A model generated the notes under the pieces. It ran no database searches and had not been told where the DNA came from. It saw only the letters and a program-made list of their open reading frames with translations. From assembly GCA_003154775.1 (NCBI GenBank), contig PMES01000044.1, positions 1 through 32,893 on the forward strand: a stretch of DNA of 32,893 nt, in the 5' to 3' direction. This document shows, one piece after another, positions 8,312 to 14,785 of the stretch. The first letter of the stretch is position 1, and each line of letters begins with the position of its first letter. The stretch comes from Acidobacteriota bacterium (GTDB taxonomy: Bacteria > Acidobacteriota > Terriglobia > Acidiferrales > UBA7541). A program made the translations under genes and the position numbers.

Positions 8312-8431
8312 GTGAGCGTAAATGACTAAGGATATCTGCCTGAGAGACTTGCATTGTTGGGCACCCTTTTGCCCGCTCCTGCATCTAACCCGGCATGGCG
8401 GCGCATCCTGCCGCTGGATTTGACGGAAACT

Positions 8432-10852
8432 ATGGCTGATAAAAAGTATTTTGTACCGGAAACGCTTGCCATCCTTCCGGTTCGGGACACGGTGCTGTTC
8501 CCAGGCGCCGTCCTCCCCCTGACTGTAGGCCGCGAGAGCTCGCTGGCCCTCGTCAATTCCCTTGCTGGCGATGAAAAGTTGCTCGGCGTTGTCGCCCAGT
8601 TGGATCCGCGGGTCGAGGATCCCGCCGCGGCCGATCTGCATAAAGTCGGCACTCTCGCCAAGGTCCACAAGACCGTCAAGATGCCCAACGGCAATGTCGT
8701 CATCTTTCTGGAAGGGCTTCAGCGCATCCGTATCGTCGAGCTCCTCGGCCTGCGCCCCTTCCTCCGCGCCTCCATTGAATCGGAACCCGATTTTATTGGC
8801 GAACAGGACGCCGAGCTCGAAGCCCTGGTGCGTAACGCCCAGGAGCTTTTCCGCGATGTCGTCAGCCGCTCGCCCCAACTCTCCGACGATCTGCAAAACG
8901 CGGCCCTGAACATTGACGATCCCGGCCGCCTGGCCGACTTCATTGCCGGAACACTGCCCAGTCTCTCCACGCTGCTGCGCCAGGAGCTGATCGAAACTTC
9001 CAACGTGCGCAAGCGTCTGGAAACGCTGATCCGCGAACTTTCCAAGGAAATGGAAGTGCTCGAACTCCGCAGCAAGATCAACGAGCAGGTTCAGGAACAG
9101 GTCAGCCAGAACCAGCGCGAGTATCTTCTGCGCGAGCAGATGAAGGCCATTCAAAAGGAACTCGGCGACATCGACGACGCGCAAGCCGAAATCGAGGAGC
9201 TGCGCACAAAAGTGGACGAAGCCGGCATGACCGCGGAAGCCAAGAAGGAGTGCGACCGCGAGCTCAAGCGCCTGTCGAAAATGACGTCCGCTTCCGCCGA
9301 ATACATGGTCTCGCGCACCTATCTCGAATGGATGACCTCCCTGCCCTGGTCCAAGTCTTCCGGCAGCGCGGAAATCGACATCGTGAAAGCGCACGAAATT
9401 CTGGACGAGGACCACTACGACCTGCAAAAGGTGAAGGAGCGCATCCTCGACTACCTGGCCGTCAAGAAACTCCAGCCCGGCATGAAGGGGCCGATCCTTT
9501 GCTTCATCGGGCCTCCGGGCGTCGGCAAGACCTCCCTCGGTAAATCCATCGCCCGCTCACTCGGCCGCAAATTCGTCCGCATCGCCCTGGGCGGTATGCA
9601 CGACGAAGCCGAAATTCGCGGCCATCGCCGCACCTATATCGGCGCGTTGCCCGGTCAGATTATTCAGGGCCTGAAGCGCGCCGAAACAAATGACCCCGTG
9701 TGCATGCTCGATGAGGTCGACAAGCTGGGCCGCGACTTCCGCGGCGATCCATCGTCCGCGCTCATGGAGGTTCTCGATCCGGAACAGAACAACTCCTTCC
9801 GCGATCACTACCTTGACGTGCCTTTCGACCTTTCCAAGGTCATCTTTATCACCACCGCCAACTGGATGGATCCCATCCCGGATCCTCTGCGCGATCGCAT
9901 GGAGATCATCGAACTCCCCGGCTACACCGGCGAAGAGAAGATCCACATCGCGCGCAAGTACCTGATTCCGAAGCAGACCAAGGAACACGGCATCAAGGAA
10001 GGCGAGCAGCTCGAATTCTCCGAGGAAGGGCTGCGGGAGATCATCCACAGCTACACGCGCGAAGCGGGCGTGCGCAATCTCGAACGTGAAATCGCCACCC
10101 TCGTCCGCAAGCAGGCTCGCCGTATCGCCGAGGGCAAGCCCGACAAGATGGTGGTCACGCCGCAGGTGGTGCGCGAATTCCTGGGTGTGCCGAAGTTTCG
10201 CACGGAGAAGGAAGTCGAGGAGCGCGTCAAGAAGCCCGGGGTGGCCGTGGGCCTCGTCTGGACCCCCGTGGGCGGCGACATCGTCTTCATCGAAGCCAGC
10301 CGCATGCGCGGTGGCAAGCAGTTCACCATGACCGGTCATCTCGGCGAAGTCATGCAGGAATCCATGACCGCTGCTTTGACCTGGACTCGTGCCAACGCCG
10401 AACGCTACGGCATCGACCCGGACTTTTTCCGCAAGTCAGACATTCACATCCACGTGCCTTCCGGCGCGGTGCCCAAGGATGGCCCATCGGCAGGCGCGGC
10501 GATGGTTACGTCGCTCGTCAGCCTGTTGACCAACCGCCCGGTGAAGAATCGTCTGGCCATGACGGGAGAAATGACCCTCTCCGGCGTGGTGCTGCCTATT
10601 GGCGGCGTGAAGGAAAAAGTCCTGGGTGCGAAGCGCGCCGGAATCAAGCATGTGCTTCTGCCCGCGGACAACGAGCCCAACGCCGTCGCCGACCTGCCGC
10701 CCGAAATCCTGGGCGACCTAACGATCACTTACGTGCGCACGCTCGATGAAGTTCTCGAGCAGGCCCTCGAGAAAGACCCCATCGCACCCGTCGTGCCCGA
10801 GCCCGAACCTCCGGCCCCCGGTGTTGGCGACTCAACCCAAGCCGTGCACTGA
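8432..10852 (+). CDS. lon: ATP-dependent Lon protease
   Basis: Lon is a cytosolic hexameric AAA+ serine protease that degrades misfolded and regulatory proteins. The 806-residue protein has the N-terminal substrate-binding LON domain, a coiled-coil region (about 220-280), Walker A GPPGVGKT (360-367), Walker B with D427-E428 (VCMLDEVD), and the C-terminal protease domain. The catalytic dyad is S686 (KDGPSAGAA) and K729 (GGVKEKVLG), the same 43-residue spacing as in E. coli Lon. The start is the ATG at 8432, where the family sequence begins (ADKKYFVPETLAILPVRD) after a GACGGAA stretch. The upstream frame (from 8354) is not Lon-like. A proline-rich tail of about 20 residues ends the protein. A strong terminator follows, so lon is probably a single-gene transcript. 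Confidence 0.97.
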   Translation: MADKKYFVPETLAILPVRDTVLFPGAVLPLTVGRESSLALVNSLAGDEKLLGVVAQLDPRVEDPAAADLHKVGTLAKVHKTVKMPNGNVVIFLEGLQRIRIVELLGLRPFLRASIESEPDFIGEQDAELEALVRNAQELFRDVVSRSPQLSDDLQNAALNIDDPGRLADFIAGTLPSLSTLLRQELIETSNVRKRLETLIRELSKEMEVLELRSKINEQVQEQVSQNQREYLLREQMKAIQKELGDIDDAQAEIEELRTKVDEAGMTAEAKKECDRELKRLSKMTSASAEYMVSRTYLEWMTSLPWSKSSGSAEIDIVKAHEILDEDHYDLQKVKERILDYLAVKKLQPGMKGPILCFIGPPGVGKTSLGKSIARSLGRKFVRIALGGMHDEAEIRGHRRTYIGALPGQIIQGLKRAETNDPVCMLDEVDKLGRDFRGDPSSALMEVLDPEQNNSFRDHYLDVPFDLSKVIFITTANWMDPIPDPLRDRMEIIELPGYTGEEKIHIARKYLIPKQTKEHGIKEGEQLEFSEEGLREIIHSYTREAGVRNLEREIATLVRKQARRIAEGKPDKMVVTPQVVREFLGVPKFRTEKEVEERVKKPGVAVGLVWTPVGGDIVFIEASRMRGGKQFTMTGHLGEVMQESMTAALTWTRANAERYGIDPDFFRKSDIHIHVPSGAVPKDGPSAGAAMVTSLVSLLTNRPVKNRLAMTGEMTLSGVVLPIGGVKEKVLGAKRAGIKHVLLPADNEPNAVADLPPEILGDLTITYVRTLDEVLEQALEKDPIAPVVPEPEPPAPGVGDSTQAVH

Positions 10853-10870
10853 AACTCCTCTCTCATCAGC

Positions 10871-10911
10871 AAGAGGCCCGGCACGATGTCCGCCGGGCCT
10901 CTTGCCTTTTT
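10871..10911 (+). terminator. Rho-independent terminator of lon
   Basis: AAGAGGCCCGGC (10871-10882) pairs perfectly over 12 bp with GCCGGGCCTCTT (10892-10903) across a 9-nt loop, followed by GCC and five T. It is the strongest terminator in the window and lies 19 nt after the lon stop. Confidence 0.92.
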
Positions 10912-10982
10912 GGGGTTCCGCTCACACTTGACGGACGCGAGCTCTCGTCCCTGCTGTCGTCACGACGGTTCCCAACTCCTGC

Positions 10983-10988
10983 TAACAT
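10983..10988 (+). promoter_or_regulatory. -10-like hexamer next to the 10998 start
   Basis: TAACAT ends 9 nt before the TTG at 10998. No ribosome site is present, fitting the leaderless pattern of several other genes here. Confidence 0.3.
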
Positions 10989-10997
10989 TAGTTCGTC

Positions 10998-11609
10998 TTG
11001 AAGGCGCACCCTAAATCCGCCTCCGCCGATCTCGCCGCCCTTCTGGCGCAGCGCTTGGGCGAAGCTCTGCTTCGGGAGCGCATCGTCCCGCGCTTCGTGG
11101 ATTCCTATGTCGTCGAACACGGACGCTTCGGCTTGCAAGTGCACGCGGCGCTCTACCGCGACCTCCTTACCCTTTTGCAGCGCGAAGCCTTGCTTGCCAT
11201 GTCCTCGCGCGCGCTGGAAATTGTCGAAACGTCTGCGGCTCCGGGCGGCGCGAAGGCTCCCGTGCGCGCCAGACGCAAATTCGCCGCTGCCTTCCAACAG
11301 AGATACCTTGCCGCGCTCACACGCCAGCAGCGTTGGAATGCCGGCGACGCTTTGGAATTCCAGGCGGACTTGCAGATGTATCAGGCGATTTTGGCGAAGA
11401 CGGGCCCCTCCCGCCGCGCGCGAAAGCCGTTCGAGGTGGCCAATCACCCCTTCGTCGATCGTTGCGCCTTCCTTCTCGATTCTTCGTTTTTGGAAAAAGC
11501 GCGCGTTGCGGCCAGCCGCTCGCTCACCAGCCTTGAAACGCTGACCGCGGAAATTGCCCAGGAAATTCTTCAGGCTCCTTCGGACGCAAAAATCCCAACA
11601 ACGCGCTAG
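10998..11609 (+). CDS. Hypothetical helical protein downstream of lon
   Basis: I do not recognise a family. The predicted 203-residue product is rich in Ala, Leu and Arg, looks mostly alpha-helical, and has no signal peptide, membrane segment or known catalytic motif. The coding call rests on a long frame with the C/G-ending codon preference of its neighbours and on clean placement between the lon terminator and the convergent 11688 gene. The start is uncertain: TTG at 10998 is the most upstream in-frame option and has no ribosome site but follows a TAACAT hexamer. The gene lies 145 nt beyond lon and behind its terminator, so it is probably transcribed separately. Confidence 0.65.
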   Translation: MKAHPKSASADLAALLAQRLGEALLRERIVPRFVDSYVVEHGRFGLQVHAALYRDLLTLLQREALLAMSSRALEIVETSAAPGGAKAPVRARRKFAAAFQQRYLAALTRQQRWNAGDALEFQADLQMYQAILAKTGPSRRARKPFEVANHPFVDRCAFLLDSSFLEKARVAASRSLTSLETLTAEIAQEILQAPSDAKIPTTR

Positions 11610-11687
11610 AGCTCCAGCGCATTCGTTGCAAACACCGGTTTGTCTGCCCGGAAAATCTGAAATGCTCCGGCGAACTGCCGGAAAATC

Positions 11688-12032
11688 CTAGCTGATCTTT
11701 TCCACCTGCACTGCCGTGCCGTACGCCAGCACTTCCGTCACGCCCTGCATCACTTCGTTTGCGTCATAGCGCATCGCCAGGATCGCGTTCGCGCCATGTT
11801 GTGCTGCATGTTGCAGCAGCAGCTCGTACGCCTCTTCACGCGCCTTCTCGCACAGCTCCGTCATCACCGTGATGTTTCCGCCCACAATCGTCTGAATCCC
11901 CGCCGCCAGGTTGCCCAGCACGCTCCTCGATCGCACCGTGATTCCCCTCACGATTCCGAAGTTCCTCACCACCCGGTATCCTTGCAGCTCGGTTCCCGTG
12001 GTCACCATCGAACTATCCACTCGTCCGTTCAT
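11688..12032 (-). CDS. YbjQ/UPF0145-family (DUF74) protein
   Basis: This 114-residue protein matches the YbjQ family, small proteins that assemble into pentamers and whose function is not established despite the label heavy-metal-binding. Recognisable pieces are TTGTELQGYRVVRNFGIVRGITVRS near the start, the segment LAAGIQTIVGGNITVMTELCEKARE, and HGANAILAMRYD. I chose the ATG at 12032 because GGAGGGAGAG lies just upstream at good spacing on the minus strand; the frame is open further upstream but lacks support. It converges with the 10998 gene and diverges from the glycosyltransferase at 12131 with a 98-nt shared upstream region. No metal-transport genes are adjacent. Confidence 0.88.
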   Translation of the reverse strand: MNGRVDSSMVTTGTELQGYRVVRNFGIVRGITVRSRSVLGNLAAGIQTIVGGNITVMTELCEKAREEAYELLLQHAAQHGANAILAMRYDANEVMQGVTEVLAYGTAVQVEKIS

Positions 12033-12116
12033 GTGTGTTCTCTCCCTCCGCCTGGGGATGTTTACGCCTGCGATTCTACCTCTGGACATCCCGATTCCCA
12101 CGCCGCTTCTCTCTGC

Positions 12117-12122
12117 TATGCT
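12117..12122 (+). promoter_or_regulatory. -10-like hexamer next to the 12131 start
   Basis: TATGCT ends 8 nt before the GTG at 12131. There is no Shine-Dalgarno sequence; this matches the spacing seen at 5673 and 27856. Confidence 0.35.
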
Positions 12123-12130
12123 CGGCTTGC

Positions 12131-13321
12131 GTGGAAACTCTCTTTGAAATCTTGGCGATCGTTCAGATCGCCGCGGGCCTCTACCTTCTCTGGCAGGGTA
12201 TTCAGTGGCTCGCCTACGTGCGCCGCCGCTTGAAAACCGACCCGGGGTTTTTTGCCCCGCATACCGCCGTCATCTGCCCGTGCCGTGGCATGGAACCTGG
12301 CCTCGAACGCAATCTCGTTTCCTTGTGCGAATTCGCCCACCAGAACTATGAAGTCTTCTTTGTTCTCGCCTCCGAATCCGATCCGGCCTACAGCATCGTA
12401 AAACGCGTCGCAGCATCTTCCCGTGTCAAAGCCACTGTCGTCATCGCCGGTAAGCCGCAGAATTGCAGCGAAAAGGTGAACAATCTCCGCACCGTCGTCG
12501 AACAACTTCCTCCCGAATTTGAGGTGTTGGTCTTCACCGATTCCGATGGCCGCCCCGGCAAATCCTGGCTGCACCGTCTCGTCGCGCCTCTCACGGATTC
12601 CCGCATCGGCGCCACCACCACCATGCGCTGGTTCATTCCCAATCACAGTGATTTGCCCACCGCACTCCTCGCCGCTTGGAACGCCTCTGTCGTCACCATG
12701 CTGGGCGATCACCAGAAAAACTTCTGCTGGGGCGGCGGCACCGCCATCCGCCGCAAGCTCTTTGAAGAGATCGGTATGCTCGACGTCTGGCAGCATTCCT
12801 TCAGCGACGACTACTCCCTGACCATGATGGTGGAACGCACCGGGCGAGGCATCGTCTTTCTACCCGAATGCCTGACCGTCTCCTACGTCCAATCGGACTA
12901 TTCTGGTCTCCTTGAGTTTACAAACCGCCAAGTCACCGTCACCCGTGTCTATCGTCACAATATGTGGGCCACCGCCTTCGCCACTCACTTTCTCTATTGC
13001 CTGACCGCTGTAGTAGGCCTGTACCTTGCCCTCAGCCTTACCATCGCTTCCCGCCCCGCCTTCCACGTTATGTCCTTGCTGGTCCTGCCCTTCTTGCTCG
13101 CGGCCATTCGGGGTGCCATCCGTGTCATCGGTGCCACCGAAGCCCTTCCGCCCTTCAGGTCGCAGATCATGGCCCAATCTTGGATGTACATCCTTTTGAC
13201 CATGGTTATTCCATTTCTGTACCTGTTGAATTTTCTATCCTCGTTCGGTCGCCGCCTTCGCTGGCGTGGTATCGACTATGAGCTGATCTCCCCCGAGCAG
13301 ACCCGCGTCCTCACCCCGTAA
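12131..13321 (+). CDS. Ceramide-glucosyltransferase-like (HpnI/GT21-type) membrane glycosyltransferase
   Basis: The protein of about 396 residues has an N-terminal membrane helix (ETLFEILAIVQIAAGLYLLW), a cytosolic glycosyltransferase domain and three to four C-terminal membrane helices. Motifs include the nucleotide-sugar-binding D137-S-D139 (FTDSDGRPG), GGGTAIRR, FSDDYSLT and a degenerate RQVTVTR in place of Q-x-x-R-W. The layout matches GT21 enzymes such as ceramide glucosyltransferase and HpnI, which adds GlcNAc to bacteriohopanetetrol. No other hopanoid genes are present, so the lipid acceptor is unknown. The GTG at 12131 is chosen because it begins the first hydrophobic helix and follows TATGCT; an ATG at 12035 would add an unrelated arginine-rich stretch. 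Confidence 0.8.
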   Translation: METLFEILAIVQIAAGLYLLWQGIQWLAYVRRRLKTDPGFFAPHTAVICPCRGMEPGLERNLVSLCEFAHQNYEVFFVLASESDPAYSIVKRVAASSRVKATVVIAGKPQNCSEKVNNLRTVVEQLPPEFEVLVFTDSDGRPGKSWLHRLVAPLTDSRIGATTTMRWFIPNHSDLPTALLAAWNASVVTMLGDHQKNFCWGGGTAIRRKLFEEIGMLDVWQHSFSDDYSLTMMVERTGRGIVFLPECLTVSYVQSDYSGLLEFTNRQVTVTRVYRHNMWATAFATHFLYCLTAVVGLYLALSLTIASRPAFHVMSLLVLPFLLAAIRGAIRVIGATEALPPFRSQIMAQSWMYILLTMVIPFLYLLNFLSSFGRRLRWRGIDYELISPEQTRVLTP

Positions 13322-13452
13322 TCGTTGCCCCCCCGCACGAAAAAGCGCAAAAAATGCCCCGCGCGCGCAATTTCTACCCAGCTTTCATCGGCTTGTCATT
13401 TTTCCCCCTGCCTAAGTCATTGAAAAGTTGCATCATAAATTTCCTCCTCAGC

Positions 13453-13466
13453 GGCACCCCGGATGC
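13453..13466 (+). promoter_or_regulatory. Possible sigma54-type promoter upstream of the luxR leader
   Basis: CGGCAC-N5-ATGCT has GG (13453-13454) and GC (13465-13466) exactly 10 nt apart, the invariant spacing of -24/-12 promoters, although two or three other consensus positions differ. The predicted start, about 12 nt after the GC (near 13478), coincides with the first base of the long leader helix. No upstream activator site was identified. Confidence 0.25.
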
Positions 13467-13476
13467 TAATCACTAC

Positions 13477-13585
13477 CTAGGTCAGGTGTGATTCTTGTAA
13501 ACGCTATGGCGGGGACTCCTTCTCGCTTACCCCTTGGTGGTGAAGTCAGCTTTTCACGTCATTGGGGTAACTAAGCCTGACCTAG
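13477..13585 (+). ncRNA. Candidate structured leader RNA (three-way junction) upstream of the LuxR-type gene
   Basis: The 382-nt stretch 13322-13703 has no gene but contains clear secondary structure. CTAGGTCAGG (13477-13486) and CCTGACCTAG (13576-13585) form a perfect 10-bp closing helix. Inside it are a hairpin at 13509-13526 (GCGGGGA/TTCTCGC with two G-U pairs, loop CTCC) and a second arm TTACCCC/GGGGTAA (13527-13533 with 13564-13570), itself capped by GTGAA/TTCAC (13540-13544 with 13553-13557). Together they make a closed three-way junction of about 109 nt, the layout of many riboswitches. It does not match a riboswitch class I know. The nearest downstream gene, 118 nt away on the same strand, is the LuxR-type regulator. 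Confidence 0.45.
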
Positions 13586-13603
13586 CTTGCGCCCTGTCCG
13601 CTT

Positions 13604-13688
13604 GCCCGGTGATTCCGGGCGACCTCCTCAGGAGGTTAACGCAAGTCCAATCTACTACAGGAGCGCTTCGTTCCCACCGCGAAGCGCT
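13604..13688 (+). promoter_or_regulatory. Three consecutive hairpins in the luxR leader, one holding a Shine-Dalgarno sequence
   Basis: After the three-way junction come GCCCGG-TGATT-CCGGGC (13604-13620), then ACCTCC-TCA-GGAGGT (13622-13636), then AGCGCTTCG/CGAAGCGCT (13662-13670 with 13680-13688). The middle hairpin pairs a perfect AGGAGG with its own anti-sequence, yet no start codon follows at a usable distance. The last hairpin ends 3 nt before the real ribosome site (GGAGGAG, from 13692). The arrangement suggests control of translation initiation. Confidence 0.4.
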
Positions 13689-13703
13689 ATCGGAGGAGTG
13701 CAC

Positions 13704-14324
13704 GTGAAGTTGATCCGCAGATCAGTCGCAACGCATCCTATCACCCAATCCAAACCCGCTCCCTCACCCTTTCTGTACCTCTTTTACGAAAAAACCTCGG
13801 GCACAGCCCATTTCCATGTCGAAGCCGGGCCCGCTGGCGAACTCCCCGTGGACCACGCCGCCGGGCTCCTCGCCATGCATTGCCTGGTCCGAGGCCAATC
13901 CCCCAGCGACTACATGATTATGGTTCCCGCGCCGCAGGAAAGCCTGGGTGACTTGGAGGAGAAGGCCGAGAAACTTCTACAAGCAGGACATAAAGTCAAG
14001 AGCGCTGTGCGGCTCACACGCCGCGAACAAGAAGTCCTCGACGGCATTCTACGCAGTCTTGCGAACAAGGAAATCGCTTCCGAACTAAACCTCTCCGAAC
14101 GCACGGTGAAGTTCCACGCTTCTTCCCTGCTCGCCAAATTCAAGGTGCGCGGCCGCATGGAACTCATGCGGGAAACCTCGCGCAGTCCCATGCAGCTTTT
14201 GCCCGCGGCCGTCAGTCCACCCGCGCCGCAGATGCCACCTTTTGCCCGTCGCCCGAATCTCTATGCCAAGCCCATGCATTCCCGCAACGTTTTGCCGCTG
14301 GCCCGCCCGCGCCTGATGGCCTGA
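13704..14324 (+). CDS. LuxR/NarL-type HTH regulator with an unrecognised N-terminal domain
   Basis: The C-terminal half has the LuxR-type helix-turn-helix (about residues 104-160): LTRREQEVL, NKEIASELNLSERTVKFHAS and LLAKFKVRGRMEL, the DNA-binding domain of NarL/FixJ/LuxR regulators. The N-terminal 100 residues (LYLFYEKTSGTAHFHVEAG) are not a response-regulator receiver, lacking the phospho-acceptor pattern, and I do not recognise an acyl-homoserine-lactone domain. A proline-rich tail follows the HTH. The start is a GTG at 13704 with GGAGGAG a few nt upstream; the frame is open from 13587 but that part belongs to the leader. The gene is preceded by a long structured leader, so RNA-level control of its own synthesis is likely. 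Confidence 0.82.
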   Translation: MKLIRRSVATHPITQSKPAPSPFLYLFYEKTSGTAHFHVEAGPAGELPVDHAAGLLAMHCLVRGQSPSDYMIMVPAPQESLGDLEEKAEKLLQAGHKVKSAVRLTRREQEVLDGILRSLANKEIASELNLSERTVKFHASSLLAKFKVRGRMELMRETSRSPMQLLPAAVSPPAPQMPPFARRPNLYAKPMHSRNVLPLARPRLMA

Positions 14325-14363
14325 TAGCAGACCTAGATATTTCATCCGCTCTTGGGTCTCGTG

Positions 14364-14428
14364 GCACAGTCACTCCTGACTGTGCTCTTGGCCTTTCCTC
14401 GTAGGGGCACAGCACGCTGCGCCCCTAC
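14364..14428. repeat. Two palindromic repeats (REP-like hairpins) after the luxR gene
   Basis: GCACAGTCA-CTCC-TGACTGTGC (14364-14385) is a perfect 9-bp hairpin. GTAGGGGC (14401-14408) and GCCCCTAC (14421-14428) close a 28-nt near-perfect palindrome. Neither is followed by a strong T-run, although either may slow transcription leaving luxR. They resemble dispersed REP-type palindromes rather than dedicated terminators. Confidence 0.55.
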
Positions 14429-14494
14429 TCCTCGCCTATTCTGGAGTGCGGCGGCTTGTTTACCCTGAGCTTCGAAGGGCCGCCGCTTTTCCGG

Positions 14495-14684
14495 ATGCAA
14501 TCCATGCTGTCATCCGCCATGTCGAAGCCGCCGCTCTGGGACCTCAACTATTTCTACACCAACGATCTCACGCTCCTGCCCGGCCTCCAGCAACCTCGCA
14601 ACACCAACGCACCCCCCGACGAAGAAGAGTCGCGCTGGCACGAACTCACTCGCCGCTACGCCCCTCCCCCCACAGAAGGAGAAT
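14495..14684 (+). pseudogene. Small uncharacterised gene whose 3' end is disrupted by a palindromic element
   Basis: From the ATG at 14495 about 63 codons show the strong C-ending codon preference of real genes here (MQSMLSSAMSKPPLWDLN, then NYFYTNDLTLLPGLQQ and EEESRWHELTRRY). The bias stops abruptly at the palindromic element at 14685. The frame now continues through the element and into the antisense of the next gene, ending at 15082. Removing 14685-14749 joins T14684 to AG, recreating a TAG stop right after the codons for TEGE. If recombination used the flanking ACAGAAG repeats instead, the frame would end at a TAG at 14787-14789. No family is recognised, and the start is uncertain (ATGs at 14504 and 14519; the frame is open from TTG 14456). 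Confidence 0.4.
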
Positions 14685-14749
14685 GTAGCGGCCACATTTT
14701 TACTCTGAGCATCGCGAAGAGCAGGTGGCCATCTGAAGCTGGTCGCTAC
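14685..14749. repeat. 65-bp palindromic element between the small gene and the trifunctional enzyme gene
   Basis: GTAGCGGCCA (14685-14694) and TGGTCGCTAC (14740-14749) are terminal inverted repeats with one mismatch. Inside, GGCCAC (14690-14695) can alternatively pair with GTGGCC (14725-14730). ACAGAAG occurs on both sides (14672-14678 and 14748-14754), possibly a target duplication. The sequence is unrelated to the element in prmC, and no transposase is encoded. Confidence 0.6.
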
Positions 14750-14785
14750 AGAAGAAAGAGAAACCCAACGGAAGGGAGGCACATG

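Noticed and set aside
11640-11687. Short direct repeat CCGGAAAATC (near 11650 and 11679)
   Set aside because: Only two short copies in a convergent gap; no structure or larger element around them.
13480-13582. A GGTCAGG...CCTGACC pair that could be a tRNA acceptor stem
   Set aside because: The span is 103 nt, there is no TTCGA-type T-loop or anticodon arm, and the inner helices do not fit a cloverleaf.
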